Positions 8,245 through 17,790 of a stretch of DNA of 64,000 nucleotides are shown here, in pieces. The stretch is from a virus, in IMG/VR virus record IMGVR_UViG_3300027899_000012, positions 1 to 64,000 of that record; one strand, written 5' to 3'. How positions within the stretch are numbered: position 1 is the stretch's first letter; every line of letters starts with the position of its first letter. A program made the position numbers and the translations under genes. The notes under the pieces were generated by a model. It searched no databases. It was not told the origin of the DNA and worked only from the letters and a program-made list of their open reading frames with translations.

Positions 8245-9594
8245 ATGGTCCAACCGCCCGATCTCGTGCCAGGTCTCGAAGAATTCTGGACGCCTGACGA
8301 AAGCCTGGAGGGGCTCGAAAAGGAAATCGCTCGCAAACCCCCCAAGTTCGGGCTCGGAAAGCCTCACCAGCACCCCTTCGGCGTCACCTACCGGGGCCCC
8401 TGGGAGACCATGCACGACGGCGTGTGCATCGCTGTTCGGCGAAACGCTTGCGCCCTTCGCAGAGCCAAGATTCCCGTGTTCCTGCAGAGCTTTTCACACA
8501 AGCACTGGAACCGCGGCATCGTCGAGTCTTCGTTCTACAAGGATTTGCCCCCGGCCGTCATTGAAGAGGTCGATCACCTGACTGAGCTTCACCACGAACG
8601 AAACGTGGCCATGATCCATCACTTCGTTCCATCGAAGGGTGAGTTTGCCGGCCAGCTTCACCCCGGTCCCATCCCCGGCGGCGAACAAGCTCGCGTGAGC
8701 ATGATCAAGCGAACGGCCGCCTACGCTGCCCTGGAATACGACAAGATCCCCGAGCAGTGGATCGAAGGCTTCAACGCGTTTGCGTGCGTCATCGTGCCCT
8801 GCGGCACCAACGCAGGCTGGCTGCGAGCAGCGGGCATCGGTGTGCCCGTGCACGTCGTGCCCCACCCCATGGCTCTGCGCGACCCGATGCGGTCGGCGAA
8901 GGCAAAGTACACGGCAGGGACGTTCAGGTTCCTGCACGTGGGCAAGTGGGAGCCTCGCAAGAACCAGCACGCGGTCATCGGGGCTTTCCTGCATGAGTTC
9001 GGCCCCAACGATGACGTGCAGATGGTCCTGAAATGCACTCCGTACTGGAGCGGCAAGGACTACCCGCAGAACGTGTCCGAGAGCGTCATGTACTGGTTGA
9101 AAAACCCGAAAGTGATCGAGAAAGGATGGACGGGCTCGAACGTTGCCAAACACCTGCAGGTTCTGTGGAAGAGGTCTCTGACTCGCGAAGAACTGGTGGA
9201 CCTGTACTCTTCTTGCCACTCGTACCTGCAGATCGGCCGGTCGGAAGGGTTCGACCTGCCGGCGTTCGACGCGCGGGTTGCGGGACTTCGGCTGGTGGCG
9301 ATGGCGTGGGGAGGCCCCGCGGACTTCATTGGCACGGACGACATTCGCATCAGGTACACCGATTTTTCGGCTCCTGCCGCTGCGTACGAGGCACCCGAAG
9401 GAACGCTGTGGCCCAAGCCCCCGATGGACGAACTGCAGGCCGCCATGGGAGCGGCTTTCATTCTGAGAAAGACGCCTTACGAAGTTTTCGATGCTTCTGC
9501 CTACACCATTGACGTGATCGGTCAGAAGTTGAGATCGATCGTCGAAACGATCGCTTTGACCGTCGGAGCGGACCTGGCGGGGTACGAGGCATGA
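8245..9594 (+). CDS. GT4-type glycosyltransferase 1
   Basis: 449 residues. The C-terminal half matches the GT-B fold glycosyltransferase pattern: RFLHVGKWEPRKNQ (start of the second Rossmann domain, about 229-242) and RSEGFDLPAFDARVAGL (about 330-347), a variant of the EX7E nucleotide-sugar motif. No membrane segment. It overlaps a second glycosyltransferase by ATGA, so the two are probably co-produced and act in sequence on virion proteins or a host surface sugar. Donor and acceptor cannot be read from sequence. Confidence 0.75.
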   Translation: MVQPPDLVPGLEEFWTPDESLEGLEKEIARKPPKFGLGKPHQHPFGVTYRGPWETMHDGVCIAVRRNACALRRAKIPVFLQSFSHKHWNRGIVESSFYKDLPPAVIEEVDHLTELHHERNVAMIHHFVPSKGEFAGQLHPGPIPGGEQARVSMIKRTAAYAALEYDKIPEQWIEGFNAFACVIVPCGTNAGWLRAAGIGVPVHVVPHPMALRDPMRSAKAKYTAGTFRFLHVGKWEPRKNQHAVIGAFLHEFGPNDDVQMVLKCTPYWSGKDYPQNVSESVMYWLKNPKVIEKGWTGSNVAKHLQVLWKRSLTREELVDLYSSCHSYLQIGRSEGFDLPAFDARVAGLRLVAMAWGGPADFIGTDDIRIRYTDFSAPAAAYEAPEGTLWPKPPMDELQAAMGAAFILRKTPYEVFDASAYTIDVIGQKLRSIVETIALTVGADLAGYEA

Positions 9595-10691
9595 GCCGTT
9601 TCGTTCGCCTGTACGGCTGTTTCACCGGTCACAGCAGCATGGCTACCGTCACCGCCGGCTGGCTGTATTCTCTGCAGAGCGCCGGCCTTCTGGCCGGCAT
9701 ACTGTGGCCCGAAGAAGACATCCCTGAGAGCATGAGGGTGCTCAACACCGGTGAGGACGCACCGGTAGCGATCGTGGCGGACATGCGACAGTTGGGGATC
9801 GAGGGATTTTTCAATCACGCCAAGACCTACGTCGTTCTTGCCACGCACACATGCTGGCTTCCGGAAGACATGCTCGCTTTGATTCGATCGACGAAGGCCG
9901 AAGTGCTTGCGCCTTCTTCTTGGGTCGTGGGGCAGATGCAGGAAATTGCTCCCGACGTGCCTGTGCACCTGGTGCCCCACGGCGTCGGTCCTGGTTTTCG
10001 ACCTCTTGTGGCCGAGGAGAGAGAGCAGCTTGTAGCGTCGCCTCTGTGGCCAGCGTTCCGTGGTCCAGGCACGGCTTTCTTGCACATGGTCGAAAGTCAT
10101 ACCGACCGAAAAAGCACTTACCCCCTGCTTGAAGCCTTCGAGAATTGCCTTCGAGAGGGCATGGACGCGTCTTTGACCATTGTGTCCACCGGCCTCGAAC
10201 GAATGCGCATGGCGATGCGAGTGGCCGACAGCCCCATTCTCAAGGAGCGCGTCAGGGTCATGCCCCGGCTCGACGCGGTTGCAAGCAAGCTTCGGTGGGT
10301 GTACTCGTGCTTCGATTTCGTCGTGCAGCCTTCTCGGGCCGAAGGCTTCGGGTTGTGCCCCCTCGAAGCGCTGTGCTGCGGCACACCGGTTGTGGTGACC
10401 GTGGACTGCGGTCATAGAGAATGGGCTGACGTTCATCCAGTGTTCCAGGACACAGGCCTTCCGGGCGAGGTGGACGTTGAAACGGGGCCGGAAGGCCCGA
10501 CGGAGTTCGATCCCGCGCCGGCACCGACGGTCACGTCCGAGATGATTGCCGACGGCCTTCGGCACGCCTACGAACACAGGGCCAGGCTCAAGCAGGAGGC
10601 CGAGCAGGTCGCCGTCGATCTTGCTCGCGAGTGGGACTGGCTCAAGGTTACTCGACCGTTTCTGTCGCATATTGAAAGGGAATTTTCATGA
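9591..10691 (+). CDS. GT4-type glycosyltransferase 2
   Basis: 366 residues. The hallmark PSRAEGFGLCPLEALCCGTP (about 244-263) carries a clean EX7E motif of retaining GT-B enzymes, preceded by the Rossmann segment FLHMVESHTDRKS. Start ATG overlaps the first transferase's stop. The two enzymes are only distantly alike, so they probably add different sugars or act on different acceptors. Confidence 0.75.
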   Translation: MSRFVRLYGCFTGHSSMATVTAGWLYSLQSAGLLAGILWPEEDIPESMRVLNTGEDAPVAIVADMRQLGIEGFFNHAKTYVVLATHTCWLPEDMLALIRSTKAEVLAPSSWVVGQMQEIAPDVPVHLVPHGVGPGFRPLVAEEREQLVASPLWPAFRGPGTAFLHMVESHTDRKSTYPLLEAFENCLREGMDASLTIVSTGLERMRMAMRVADSPILKERVRVMPRLDAVASKLRWVYSCFDFVVQPSRAEGFGLCPLEALCCGTPVVVTVDCGHREWADVHPVFQDTGLPGEVDVETGPEGPTEFDPAPAPTVTSEMIADGLRHAYEHRARLKQEAEQVAVDLAREWDWLKVTRPFLSHIEREFS

Positions 10692-10996
10692 TCAATCTCG
10701 CCGCTGCTGTTGACAATGACGTGTTCCTGCAATTCAAGCACGGAATCTACCTGATTGCGTCCCAGGGCGGGCGGCTTCTGCCGATCGTGACGGGAGAGCA
10801 GAACAACCCGGGCCCTCCGATGATCGTCGATCACCTCGAAGGTCGCCTTCGCGAGGACAAGGGATCGTTCGTTCTGTCGTACCTCAGCCCGATCGACCGG
10901 CAGTCGCAGATCGACTACGTGATCGATCCCGAGAACGTTGCCGGATGCTGGATGACTCGAAAAATCCAGGTAGTGTCGGCCATCACGGCTCCGTGA
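10688..10996 (+). CDS. Small beta-rich protein, last gene of plus cluster
   Basis: 102 residues, ATG overlapping the glycosyltransferase stop by 4 bases. It is predicted beta-rich, without Cys clusters or membrane segments. It ends convergently, overlapping the last 14 bases of the minus-strand gene that follows. No family recognised. Confidence 0.4.
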   Translation: MINLAAAVDNDVFLQFKHGIYLIASQGGRLLPIVTGEQNNPGPPMIVDHLEGRLREDKGSFVLSYLSPIDRQSQIDYVIDPENVAGCWMTRKIQVVSAITAP

Positions 10997-11492
10997 TGGG
11001 GTCGTCGTCGTCCTCGCCCTCGAATTCCAGAAGCACACACTCGATCGTTCCCCCTTCCAGCTGTCTGACCCCGTAGGTGGCCTTTCGCCACCCGGTGCGC
11101 AGGCAGGCCCCCACGTCGCTGGAGTCGGCTCGGTAGGTCCCAGACCTCCGAGCCCCCGCGCAGGCCCTCAGAGCCCTGCCAGGCTCGCTCATGGCCCCGG
11201 GGGTGCGCGTGTACACGAAGGAGTGGTCTCCGATGACCAGGAAGGGCGCGTGGGCCAACAGAACCTGATCCGCAGCGCTGGTGGCAGAGGGGGCTTTGGC
11301 AATCACGAGCCTCTTGAGGGCCGCTGTTCCGGGATGACCCACAACCGGCGCGAAAGTCGGGGTCAGGACGATTCTGCCGGCGGGGATGGGAAAGATTACG
11401 CACGAGGCCTTCATCGGACCGTGAGGCAGAGAGCGCTTGGGGACGATCACCAAACGACCGGACTCGACCGACACAATGCTTGGCTCGCTCAT
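10983..11492 (-). CDS. Hypothetical protein, acidic C-terminus
   Basis: 169 residues, soluble, with a very acidic end (LEFEGEDDDDPITEP). A TGC-TACCCT extended -10-like element ends 7 bases before its ATG, so it may be leaderless. It sits at the downstream end of the LamG array but is separated from it by 53 bases. No motif recognised. Confidence 0.4.
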   Translation of the reverse strand: MSEPSIVSVESGRLVIVPKRSLPHGPMKASCVIFPIPAGRIVLTPTFAPVVGHPGTAALKRLVIAKAPSATSAADQVLLAHAPFLVIGDHSFVYTRTPGAMSEPGRALRACAGARRSGTYRADSSDVGACLRTGWRKATYGVRQLEGGTIECVLLEFEGEDDDDPITEP

Positions 11493-11545
11493 GGAGGAGA
11501 GGGTAGCACGAAATTTGATGCTTTCTCACTCCCCTCGCTTGGCTC

Positions 11546-12331
11546 TCACGGCATGCCCGCGTGGTACATGGTGAGCATGTCGGCGGCACTGAACACCGTG
11601 TCGTCGAAACCAGCTTCATGGTACTTGCCCGCTGAGTGCCGGTAGGAAGCCGTGTTCCAGCATCCGAGCGACCATCCTCCGGTCCCGGCGCACACGATGG
11701 GTTCGGCTTGATCGTAGTGAGCAACTTCGATGCCGTCGAGATACAGGCGGCTGGTCGCCCCGTCGTGCGTCAGACCGAACAGGTGAGGCACTCCCCAGGT
11801 CACGATGGCTGCGGACTTGAACGATGTCTGCAGCGAAGTGTAGGTGACGTATGCGACGGCTTTCTGATCGGTTCCGACCCCCAGGATGAAATTGCCACCG
11901 CTGTCGAAGTATCCGTGACGCCCCCAGATTTGTGGCAGCTTCCCGGCTCCTACGTCCACGGGCGTGTGCCATGCCCAGATCGAAACGTGGTCACCGAAGA
12001 ACGGCGCGTCGGCTGCGTCCTGGCGGTTCCATTCGATGCACTTGGCTGTCGCGGCTGACATTTCCAGGCATACCCCACCGAAGAGGCCACCCGCTGCGCC
12101 GTAGGTCGGAGCGCCGTCGCCTGCGACGTAGTCGAGGTTCAGGCCCACGCCGCGCAGCCCGTCGTTCACGAGCGGATCGGCCAAGTCTTCCAACTTGTAC
12201 CACTGCTGCGCGAACGACATGTCCATGCGATGAGCTACGAACGGACCAGTCCCGCTCCATCCGTGCGGGGGCCTCAAGTGCGAGGGCACGATCAGTTGAC
12301 TGCTTGGGCGGTGGATGCTTCGTGGGCTCAT
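11546..12331 (-). CDS. LamG/concanavalin-like domain protein
   Basis: 261 residues. The central part has the LamG beta-sandwich signature: SIWAWHTP, a GLTHDG turn and RLYLDGIEVAHYDQ (about 190-205). The C-terminus AADMLTMYHAGMP has the usual post-LamG helix (normally ..A.Q...LY..G). Last gene of the array, coupled by ATGA to the SGNH-bearing gene. Likely a surface or receptor-binding protein that recognises carbohydrate; inferred from family. Confidence 0.65.
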   Translation of the reverse strand: MSPRSIHRPSSQLIVPSHLRPPHGWSGTGPFVAHRMDMSFAQQWYKLEDLADPLVNDGLRGVGLNLDYVAGDGAPTYGAAGGLFGGVCLEMSAATAKCIEWNRQDAADAPFFGDHVSIWAWHTPVDVGAGKLPQIWGRHGYFDSGGNFILGVGTDQKAVAYVTYTSLQTSFKSAAIVTWGVPHLFGLTHDGATSRLYLDGIEVAHYDQAEPIVCAGTGGWSLGCWNTASYRHSAGKYHEAGFDDTVFSAADMLTMYHAGMP

Positions 12332-14694
12332 AGCAATGCCTGTACGGCTGGCTCAAACAAGGAAGCAACCACCAAGAACCCCGCGTCGGTGAAATGCACC
12401 TTGTCCGCTGTCCGGTAGGTCAAGTCCGAAGCGTTGGCCATTCTCGCGTCGGCTTGGATGTCTACCCACCCATCGGAGTAGGTGGCATGGTTGGCCTGGA
12501 TGGCAGCGCGATATGCTGCGTACTCTGCCTGGATCGCGGGAGTGATCCCGGCGTAGTCGATTGCGGGCAACGTCCCAACGACGACCTTCCACCCGATTGC
12601 ACGCCTTGCCGCGCAGTAGGCGGCAAGCTCCGCGTGAGTGTCCGCTCCAGACTCTCCAAGCGCAATGTCGTTGGTGCCGTGCCACATCACGAGGACACAA
12701 GTACGGGTTGCGTCGTATGCCGCATCCACTTCATAGGCCAACGCAATGGCGTCTCCAATGAACGACGATCCGACCGCTTGATTGAGCCTCGCGTGCGGCG
12801 TAGTGGCGAGCATGCGAGCAGGGTACGTGTATTCTGGCCGCGTAGCCGCGTTGCCCTGTGTCAACGAATCCCCGACGTGGCAGACGATGGGAGCCGTGTG
12901 CGGAGTGAACGTGCGCTGAGTCAATCCGAATTTTGCCACGGCCCACGCGGTGATCTGCTGGATCTGCGCGTCCGTGAGCGCACTGGGAATCCACTGCGCG
13001 AATTTGACCGAAGCATCGTTGACCGCGCCGCTGATGCCCTGGAGCCCGATTGCGCCTGAACCCAGGGTGATGGCTCCCGCCGCGTTGGCGATCTCTTCTC
13101 CATCCACCAGTGTCCGCACGCGGCTGGCCTCGTAGGTACGGACGTGGACGTGGTACTCGTTCATCCAAGCGATGGCAGTTTCTGCCGCGTGAGGGAACAG
13201 TCCCACGTCGGAGCCGTACTGGTAGTCGCGTTGTCCGCTGGTGCCGATGAACTCGATCCCGGCCGCTACGCCCTGAGTGAGCGTCGTGTGAATCACGGTC
13301 TGATTCGCGGCAGTTTCTGGGTACGCTACGACGAGCACCTGTGAGTGCGAGGCGTTGCCAGTCACCCCTCCTGATGCTGCTACCAGTGCGGTGTTCGACG
13401 CTGCGGCCATTGTGAACACGCCGTTTTTCACCGCAGGGCGTTGAGGTGCCGATGCTGCTGTGAGCAAGACTGCTGGGTCGCGAAGGTTCTGCGCCGATTG
13501 CGCTGCGAGCCCGCCGATCACGGCGACCGTATGCTGCGCGTAGGGAGCAACAATGATCCCTCCAAGTTTGGCAGGAATATCGAAGCACCTGTCGATTAGC
13601 CACGCGGTTTCGTTGGCGACTTCCGCGTCGGTGATCGCGCGACGGGACACGACGATCCCTCCCGCACTCATGGCGGTGTATGCCGCGATGACGCCGAGCC
13701 GTCGCCAGCCGCCGACAGTGAACTGCCCAGGCGTTGCGACGCCGACGTTGAGCGCCGCTCCGTTGATGACCTTGATCCCGTCGATCCAAACGTCCACGGT
13801 TGTGCCGTTGAATCGGACGGTCATGATCTGCGCGACGGTCGATTGCGTGCCGCCGCTCGCTGTAGCTGACGCGCCCGTGTCGTCGTAGCGATAGACTTTG
13901 TACGCACCCGCATTGTACGTCGGAATCATCGCGCCTTGATTGACCGCGTCTCCGATTGACCAGAGGCATTGCAGCAATGCGGGAGCGTTGATCGTACCTG
14001 CAATGCTGATCGTAAATGGCGTGTCGTCGCCAGCGAACCAAGCGCCGATTGCGTCGGCAGTCATGGTGTGAGTTGAGCCGTTGAATAGCAGACCAGGATT
14101 GCCAGCGAAACCGAACTCAGAGTATCGAGGCGCGAGCGCGTGCGCTTGCACGAGCGGCGTTGTGCCGACGACAGGCGTCCAGACCGTTGCGTTGCGGTTT
14201 GTCGGAGTAGTGAGCGCCCATTCGGTCGATCCGCCCACGGCTGTGTAGAGGATCGGCAGGGCCGTGCCGTTGCACGCGAACTCGATGTCGAAATCCTGCC
14301 ACACCACCGATGACGTGCCCTGCCACTGCACGCCGAGAGCCGCATCCATCACAATCGGGATGCCTGTCGCGTCGCCTCTGACCTTGCCGACGTAGCGGAT
14401 CGTCGTGCCAGATACGGACGTTCCAGCCTGATACGCAAAGCTACTTGCTCCTGCGATCTTGAGTGCGTTGCCCCCACCGGGAGCGGTCGCCACCTTCGAC
14501 AACGCAGCGCCGCCTCCTGCTGTCCACGCGCCCACACCCGCTGCTGCGCATGACCAGTCTGTGCCGCCGAATGCTGGGACAGCGATCCCGTACGACGCCA
14601 GCCAGATCGCGTCAGCGTTTGGGGTCAGTATTGCCTGCAAGACGCCAGGGACTTCGTTGCGCGTTGGGTCGAGACAACCTTGAAATGCTCGCAT
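12328..14694 (-). CDS. LamG-repeat protein with C-terminal SGNH hydrolase
   Basis: 788 residues. The N-terminal 600 residues contain two to three LamG-like units (VDVWIDGIKV near 307; RTLVDGEEIA near 530). The last 180 residues are an SGNH/GDSL hydrolase: block I GDSLTQG (about 608-614), block III GTND (about 673-676) and block V DKVHFTD (about 764-770) supply the Ser, Asn and Asp/His. Such enzymes deacetylate or de-esterify glycans. Fusion to carbohydrate-binding sandwiches suggests a host-surface depolymerase or deacetylase on the virion. No signal peptide. Confidence 0.75.
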   Translation of the reverse strand: MRAFQGCLDPTRNEVPGVLQAILTPNADAIWLASYGIAVPAFGGTDWSCAAAGVGAWTAGGGAALSKVATAPGGGNALKIAGASSFAYQAGTSVSGTTIRYVGKVRGDATGIPIVMDAALGVQWQGTSSVVWQDFDIEFACNGTALPILYTAVGGSTEWALTTPTNRNATVWTPVVGTTPLVQAHALAPRYSEFGFAGNPGLLFNGSTHTMTADAIGAWFAGDDTPFTISIAGTINAPALLQCLWSIGDAVNQGAMIPTYNAGAYKVYRYDDTGASATASGGTQSTVAQIMTVRFNGTTVDVWIDGIKVINGAALNVGVATPGQFTVGGWRRLGVIAAYTAMSAGGIVVSRRAITDAEVANETAWLIDRCFDIPAKLGGIIVAPYAQHTVAVIGGLAAQSAQNLRDPAVLLTAASAPQRPAVKNGVFTMAAASNTALVAASGGVTGNASHSQVLVVAYPETAANQTVIHTTLTQGVAAGIEFIGTSGQRDYQYGSDVGLFPHAAETAIAWMNEYHVHVRTYEASRVRTLVDGEEIANAAGAITLGSGAIGLQGISGAVNDASVKFAQWIPSALTDAQIQQITAWAVAKFGLTQRTFTPHTAPIVCHVGDSLTQGNAATRPEYTYPARMLATTPHARLNQAVGSSFIGDAIALAYEVDAAYDATRTCVLVMWHGTNDIALGESGADTHAELAAYCAARRAIGWKVVVGTLPAIDYAGITPAIQAEYAAYRAAIQANHATYSDGWVDIQADARMANASDLTYRTADKVHFTDAGFLVVASLFEPAVQALL

Positions 14695-14698
14695 GGTC

Positions 14699-16681
14699 TT
14701 ACACCGTGGCGTCGAATGGATCGAACATGGGGAAGCTGTCGGAGCGCAGAACCGATCCCAGGCTGATGTACTGACTGGTGACGTGACTGGCTTCCGTTGC
14801 TTGAATCACCTGTGTCCAGGTCGTCCCCCAGGCTCCTCCGCACATCCAGATCGTCATACGACAATCGGAAGGACGCCGGTTGATGATCACCTCGTATTGC
14901 GTGTCCGCGACGATGCTGCCAACAGGACCGCTTCCAAGTGACGTGGCAACAGCCCCCGTCAGGCGAAACAGCCAAGGCTGACCGGCACTCAGGTAGATCA
15001 TGTAGCCGTTCTGTCCGGTGGCAGCGTAGGTTCCAGGCTGCGATGCGATGAACAGCACGTACTGCTCGTTCACGCTCACGGTACCTGGGCGCATGAAGAA
15101 ATGCCAAGTGCCGAACGCTTGCGAGCTTGGCCTCGACGCGGCCCCGTGGCCCGCTCCGATGTGCTTCATGCTGCGCCGACCCGTCGCGCTCTCCACGCAG
15201 GCCCAGGTGTCGCCGTACAGGGTCCATGGACCGATCTGCCCACCCGCCGCAACGCTCGCGGTCAGCGTCACGGGCACGTCCTCCAGGGTCTCGCGCAGGA
15301 TCAATCGCTGCGCCCACTGCAGATACTCTGTACGAACCTGAGCCGCTGTGAGAGCACGATTGAACATGCGTTCCTGTTTCGCCGCGATCTGAACCGCGAC
15401 GCCAGGGTTGCCATAGATCAGGCTTCCACCAGCGAGGTTCGGGGTAGTTGCAGGGACGGGTAGTCCAGCACCAGCAAACGTGAGCGCAACCTCTTCCCCG
15501 TCAACATACAGCTTCAAACGTCCCGCGTTTCCGACGCCTGCTCCATCGAACACGATAGCGACGTGCTGCTGCGTTCCCGTGCGCCACTGAGTTGAAGTAG
15601 TCGTAGCGGTGAACGTCACGCCACCCACAACCCATGTGATCGTGAGTGGTTGAACGGCGGCAGATGCAGCAACGTTGGACAGAACGATGAGATCCGCCGG
15701 ACCCTTCCCGAAGATGTAGGACAGCGCCGGAATGTTCCCCGGTCCCGTGTCAATCACCGTCTCGTAGGTGAACGCCGCCACGCTGTTGAACGCCGTTACG
15801 TCTCCCTGGTTCAAAGAGCATGCAGACGAAAACAGCATCCCCTCGTCGTTCTGCCCCGGCACCGGAATGCCAACGATGGTCCCCGGATAGCTGCCGACGA
15901 GGTCACGCACGGTCGTTGCGTTGATCCGCTTGAAGTCTGTGTCGAGCACGATGCCAGCCGCAGCGTACTCGCTGGCGCGCTTCGCGGGATACTGGTAGAC
16001 GAAGTTCTTGCGGGCGAGGTTCTTGACCCAGCCTTCCTGCAGAAACTCGTCCCAGAGTTGGGCGTGTTGGGCTCCGGTCAGCACGAGGTCGCAGACGCCT
16101 GCCAGCAGAACCGTTCCGCCGAATCCCTGCCCACCACCACCGGCACCGATACGAAAGTCGCTGAGTTGATTGACGACGGTCAACGTGGTGATCCCGCACG
16201 GGACTCCGTCCACGTAGAGAGTCGTGCCGTTGACAACGCCTGACTGGTACGACATGGCGAACAGATGCAGCAGCCCGGTTGGACCCTCGACGAACGTGGA
16301 AGCTCGCCACAAGCCAGAGTTCCAGTCGTACACACCGAATGCTCTCGGCTCTGCTGCCGGGTTGAATCCGAAGGTGTAGGCGTTCTGCTTGTTCAGGATG
16401 GCTTGGTACGCGGCTGTGGCCGACTCTGTCCTGCACCCCACAGCGAAGATCGTCCCGGTGTTCAGTTGAAGGGCAACCGGATTCCCAGGCGACACGTAAT
16501 TCGCTCCCGCGTTGGGTGTCCACAGCCCGTCCCCTCGATCCGTGTCCTTCCACAGCGGAGCCCCCGTGATCGCTAGAGCACCGAGAGCGCTGCTGCCCTG
16601 GTCGATGAGCGTGCCTCGCTTGAGGGTCGCGTACAGGGGGAGGTGCGATGTGGCTTTGAGGTAATCGATCAGCTTGCCCAT
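14699..16681 (-). CDS. Multi-LamG domain protein
   Basis: 660 residues with three LamG-type units: TTLYVDGVPCGI (about 165-177), RLKLYVDGEEVAL (about 390-402) and a C-terminal sandwich around 520-640. Each unit is followed by a helix of the A..R...W type. No signal peptide or anchor, as expected for a phage-type adhesin assembled on the particle. Separated by 14 bases from the upstream gene and 4 from the downstream one. Confidence 0.65.
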   Translation of the reverse strand: MGKLIDYLKATSHLPLYATLKRGTLIDQGSSALGALAITGAPLWKDTDRGDGLWTPNAGANYVSPGNPVALQLNTGTIFAVGCRTESATAAYQAILNKQNAYTFGFNPAAEPRAFGVYDWNSGLWRASTFVEGPTGLLHLFAMSYQSGVVNGTTLYVDGVPCGITTLTVVNQLSDFRIGAGGGGQGFGGTVLLAGVCDLVLTGAQHAQLWDEFLQEGWVKNLARKNFVYQYPAKRASEYAAAGIVLDTDFKRINATTVRDLVGSYPGTIVGIPVPGQNDEGMLFSSACSLNQGDVTAFNSVAAFTYETVIDTGPGNIPALSYIFGKGPADLIVLSNVAASAAVQPLTITWVVGGVTFTATTTSTQWRTGTQQHVAIVFDGAGVGNAGRLKLYVDGEEVALTFAGAGLPVPATTPNLAGGSLIYGNPGVAVQIAAKQERMFNRALTAAQVRTEYLQWAQRLILRETLEDVPVTLTASVAAGGQIGPWTLYGDTWACVESATGRRSMKHIGAGHGAASRPSSQAFGTWHFFMRPGTVSVNEQYVLFIASQPGTYAATGQNGYMIYLSAGQPWLFRLTGAVATSLGSGPVGSIVADTQYEVIINRRPSDCRMTIWMCGGAWGTTWTQVIQATEASHVTSQYISLGSVLRSDSFPMFDPFDATV

Positions 16682-16695
16682 GGTTCGATGCTACC

Positions 16696-17790
16696 TCACG
16701 TCGAGAGTTCCGACAGCAATCGGTTGTGAAACACCGATACCTGCTGCGGCGTCATCGGCAGTGGCCACACCGATGCGTGCAGCATCTTGGCTGTCGTGCG
16801 CCCCAGAAACACGCCGTCGCCGCCGACGTAGGTCGTGGTGCCCCCACCATCGAGCGCCCCGGTTGCAGCCGCGCTTCGCACCAGCAACCCATCCACGTAG
16901 AGCGACGCGATGCCCGTTGCGCCGACGTAGGTGCCCATAACCGTGTGCAGACCACCATCCGCCAGATCGATCCCCGCTGCGGAGATATACCTACCGAATC
17001 CAGTTCCCCCAACGTAGAACGTCGGGATGCGCCGACCCCCACCGTCAAGCTCTGCAGATAGCGACCATCCGGCGGTGCCCGTGCAGACCTTGCCCATCAG
17101 GCCGGGGTAGTTCACGGTCTTCTGCAACCCGACGAACTGCACGACTGCCGTGATGTCCGTGAGCGCCGGAAGGTCAGTGAGGCAGCGAAGGTTCACACCA
17201 GCCGCACCGTTGAGCGCAACGCCTCGACGCAGGCTGATGGAAGGGGTGAGCATCGTGGGAAACGTGGCCGGGGTGAGCCCGTCGCCGCACTGCACGTTGG
17301 TCGAAACGCTTCCGATGTTTCTGGTGAGGCACAGGGACGGGATGGCTTGCAGATCATCCGCATCCCAGGACTGTCCAGCCCCAAGCACGCCCTGATACAG
17401 ACCTATCTCCGCGTCGGTCGCGACGAACAGCCCGGTGTCGCCCTGTTGCCATGCGTTGTTGACCAGACCTGTCCACCGGACTGCGCCGCCACCGTAGATT
17501 CTCGGCGCGAACGTGCCGTCCGTTTTCTGCCACACCACGATCCTGTACGTTCCGCCGATGGTCAGACCGTTCTGGTATGCGTCGGTCGCTCCCCCAGTGG
17601 ATACTGCGTGCAGAACCTGCGTGCCGCTGCCACCTGGGCGACTGCCAGCGATCTTGGACAACGTCACGGCGGCTGCTGTGTAGGCAGCAGCGGTGGGAGC
17701 TTCCATGTTGCCGTCCACGACGGGATCTCTGGTCGCATCTTCCTCCAGGTAAATCGACCGCAAGGGCAAGTAGATCAGCGGGCGGCTCAT
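16696..17790 (-). CDS. CBM-like plus LamG domain protein
   Basis: 364 residues. The N-terminal part (about 20-140) resembles a carbohydrate-binding module of the type found before LamG domains (GNMEAPT, YRIVVWQKTDG). The C-terminal part has the LamG hallmark ASLYVDGLLVRS (about 300-312) and ends QVSVFHNRLLSEL. Start ATG overlaps the upstream stop (ATGA). Confidence 0.6.
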   Translation of the reverse strand: MSRPLIYLPLRSIYLEEDATRDPVVDGNMEAPTAAAYTAAAVTLSKIAGSRPGGSGTQVLHAVSTGGATDAYQNGLTIGGTYRIVVWQKTDGTFAPRIYGGGAVRWTGLVNNAWQQGDTGLFVATDAEIGLYQGVLGAGQSWDADDLQAIPSLCLTRNIGSVSTNVQCGDGLTPATFPTMLTPSISLRRGVALNGAAGVNLRCLTDLPALTDITAVVQFVGLQKTVNYPGLMGKVCTGTAGWSLSAELDGGGRRIPTFYVGGTGFGRYISAAGIDLADGGLHTVMGTYVGATGIASLYVDGLLVRSAAATGALDGGGTTTYVGGDGVFLGRTTAKMLHASVWPLPMTPQQVSVFHNRLLSELST

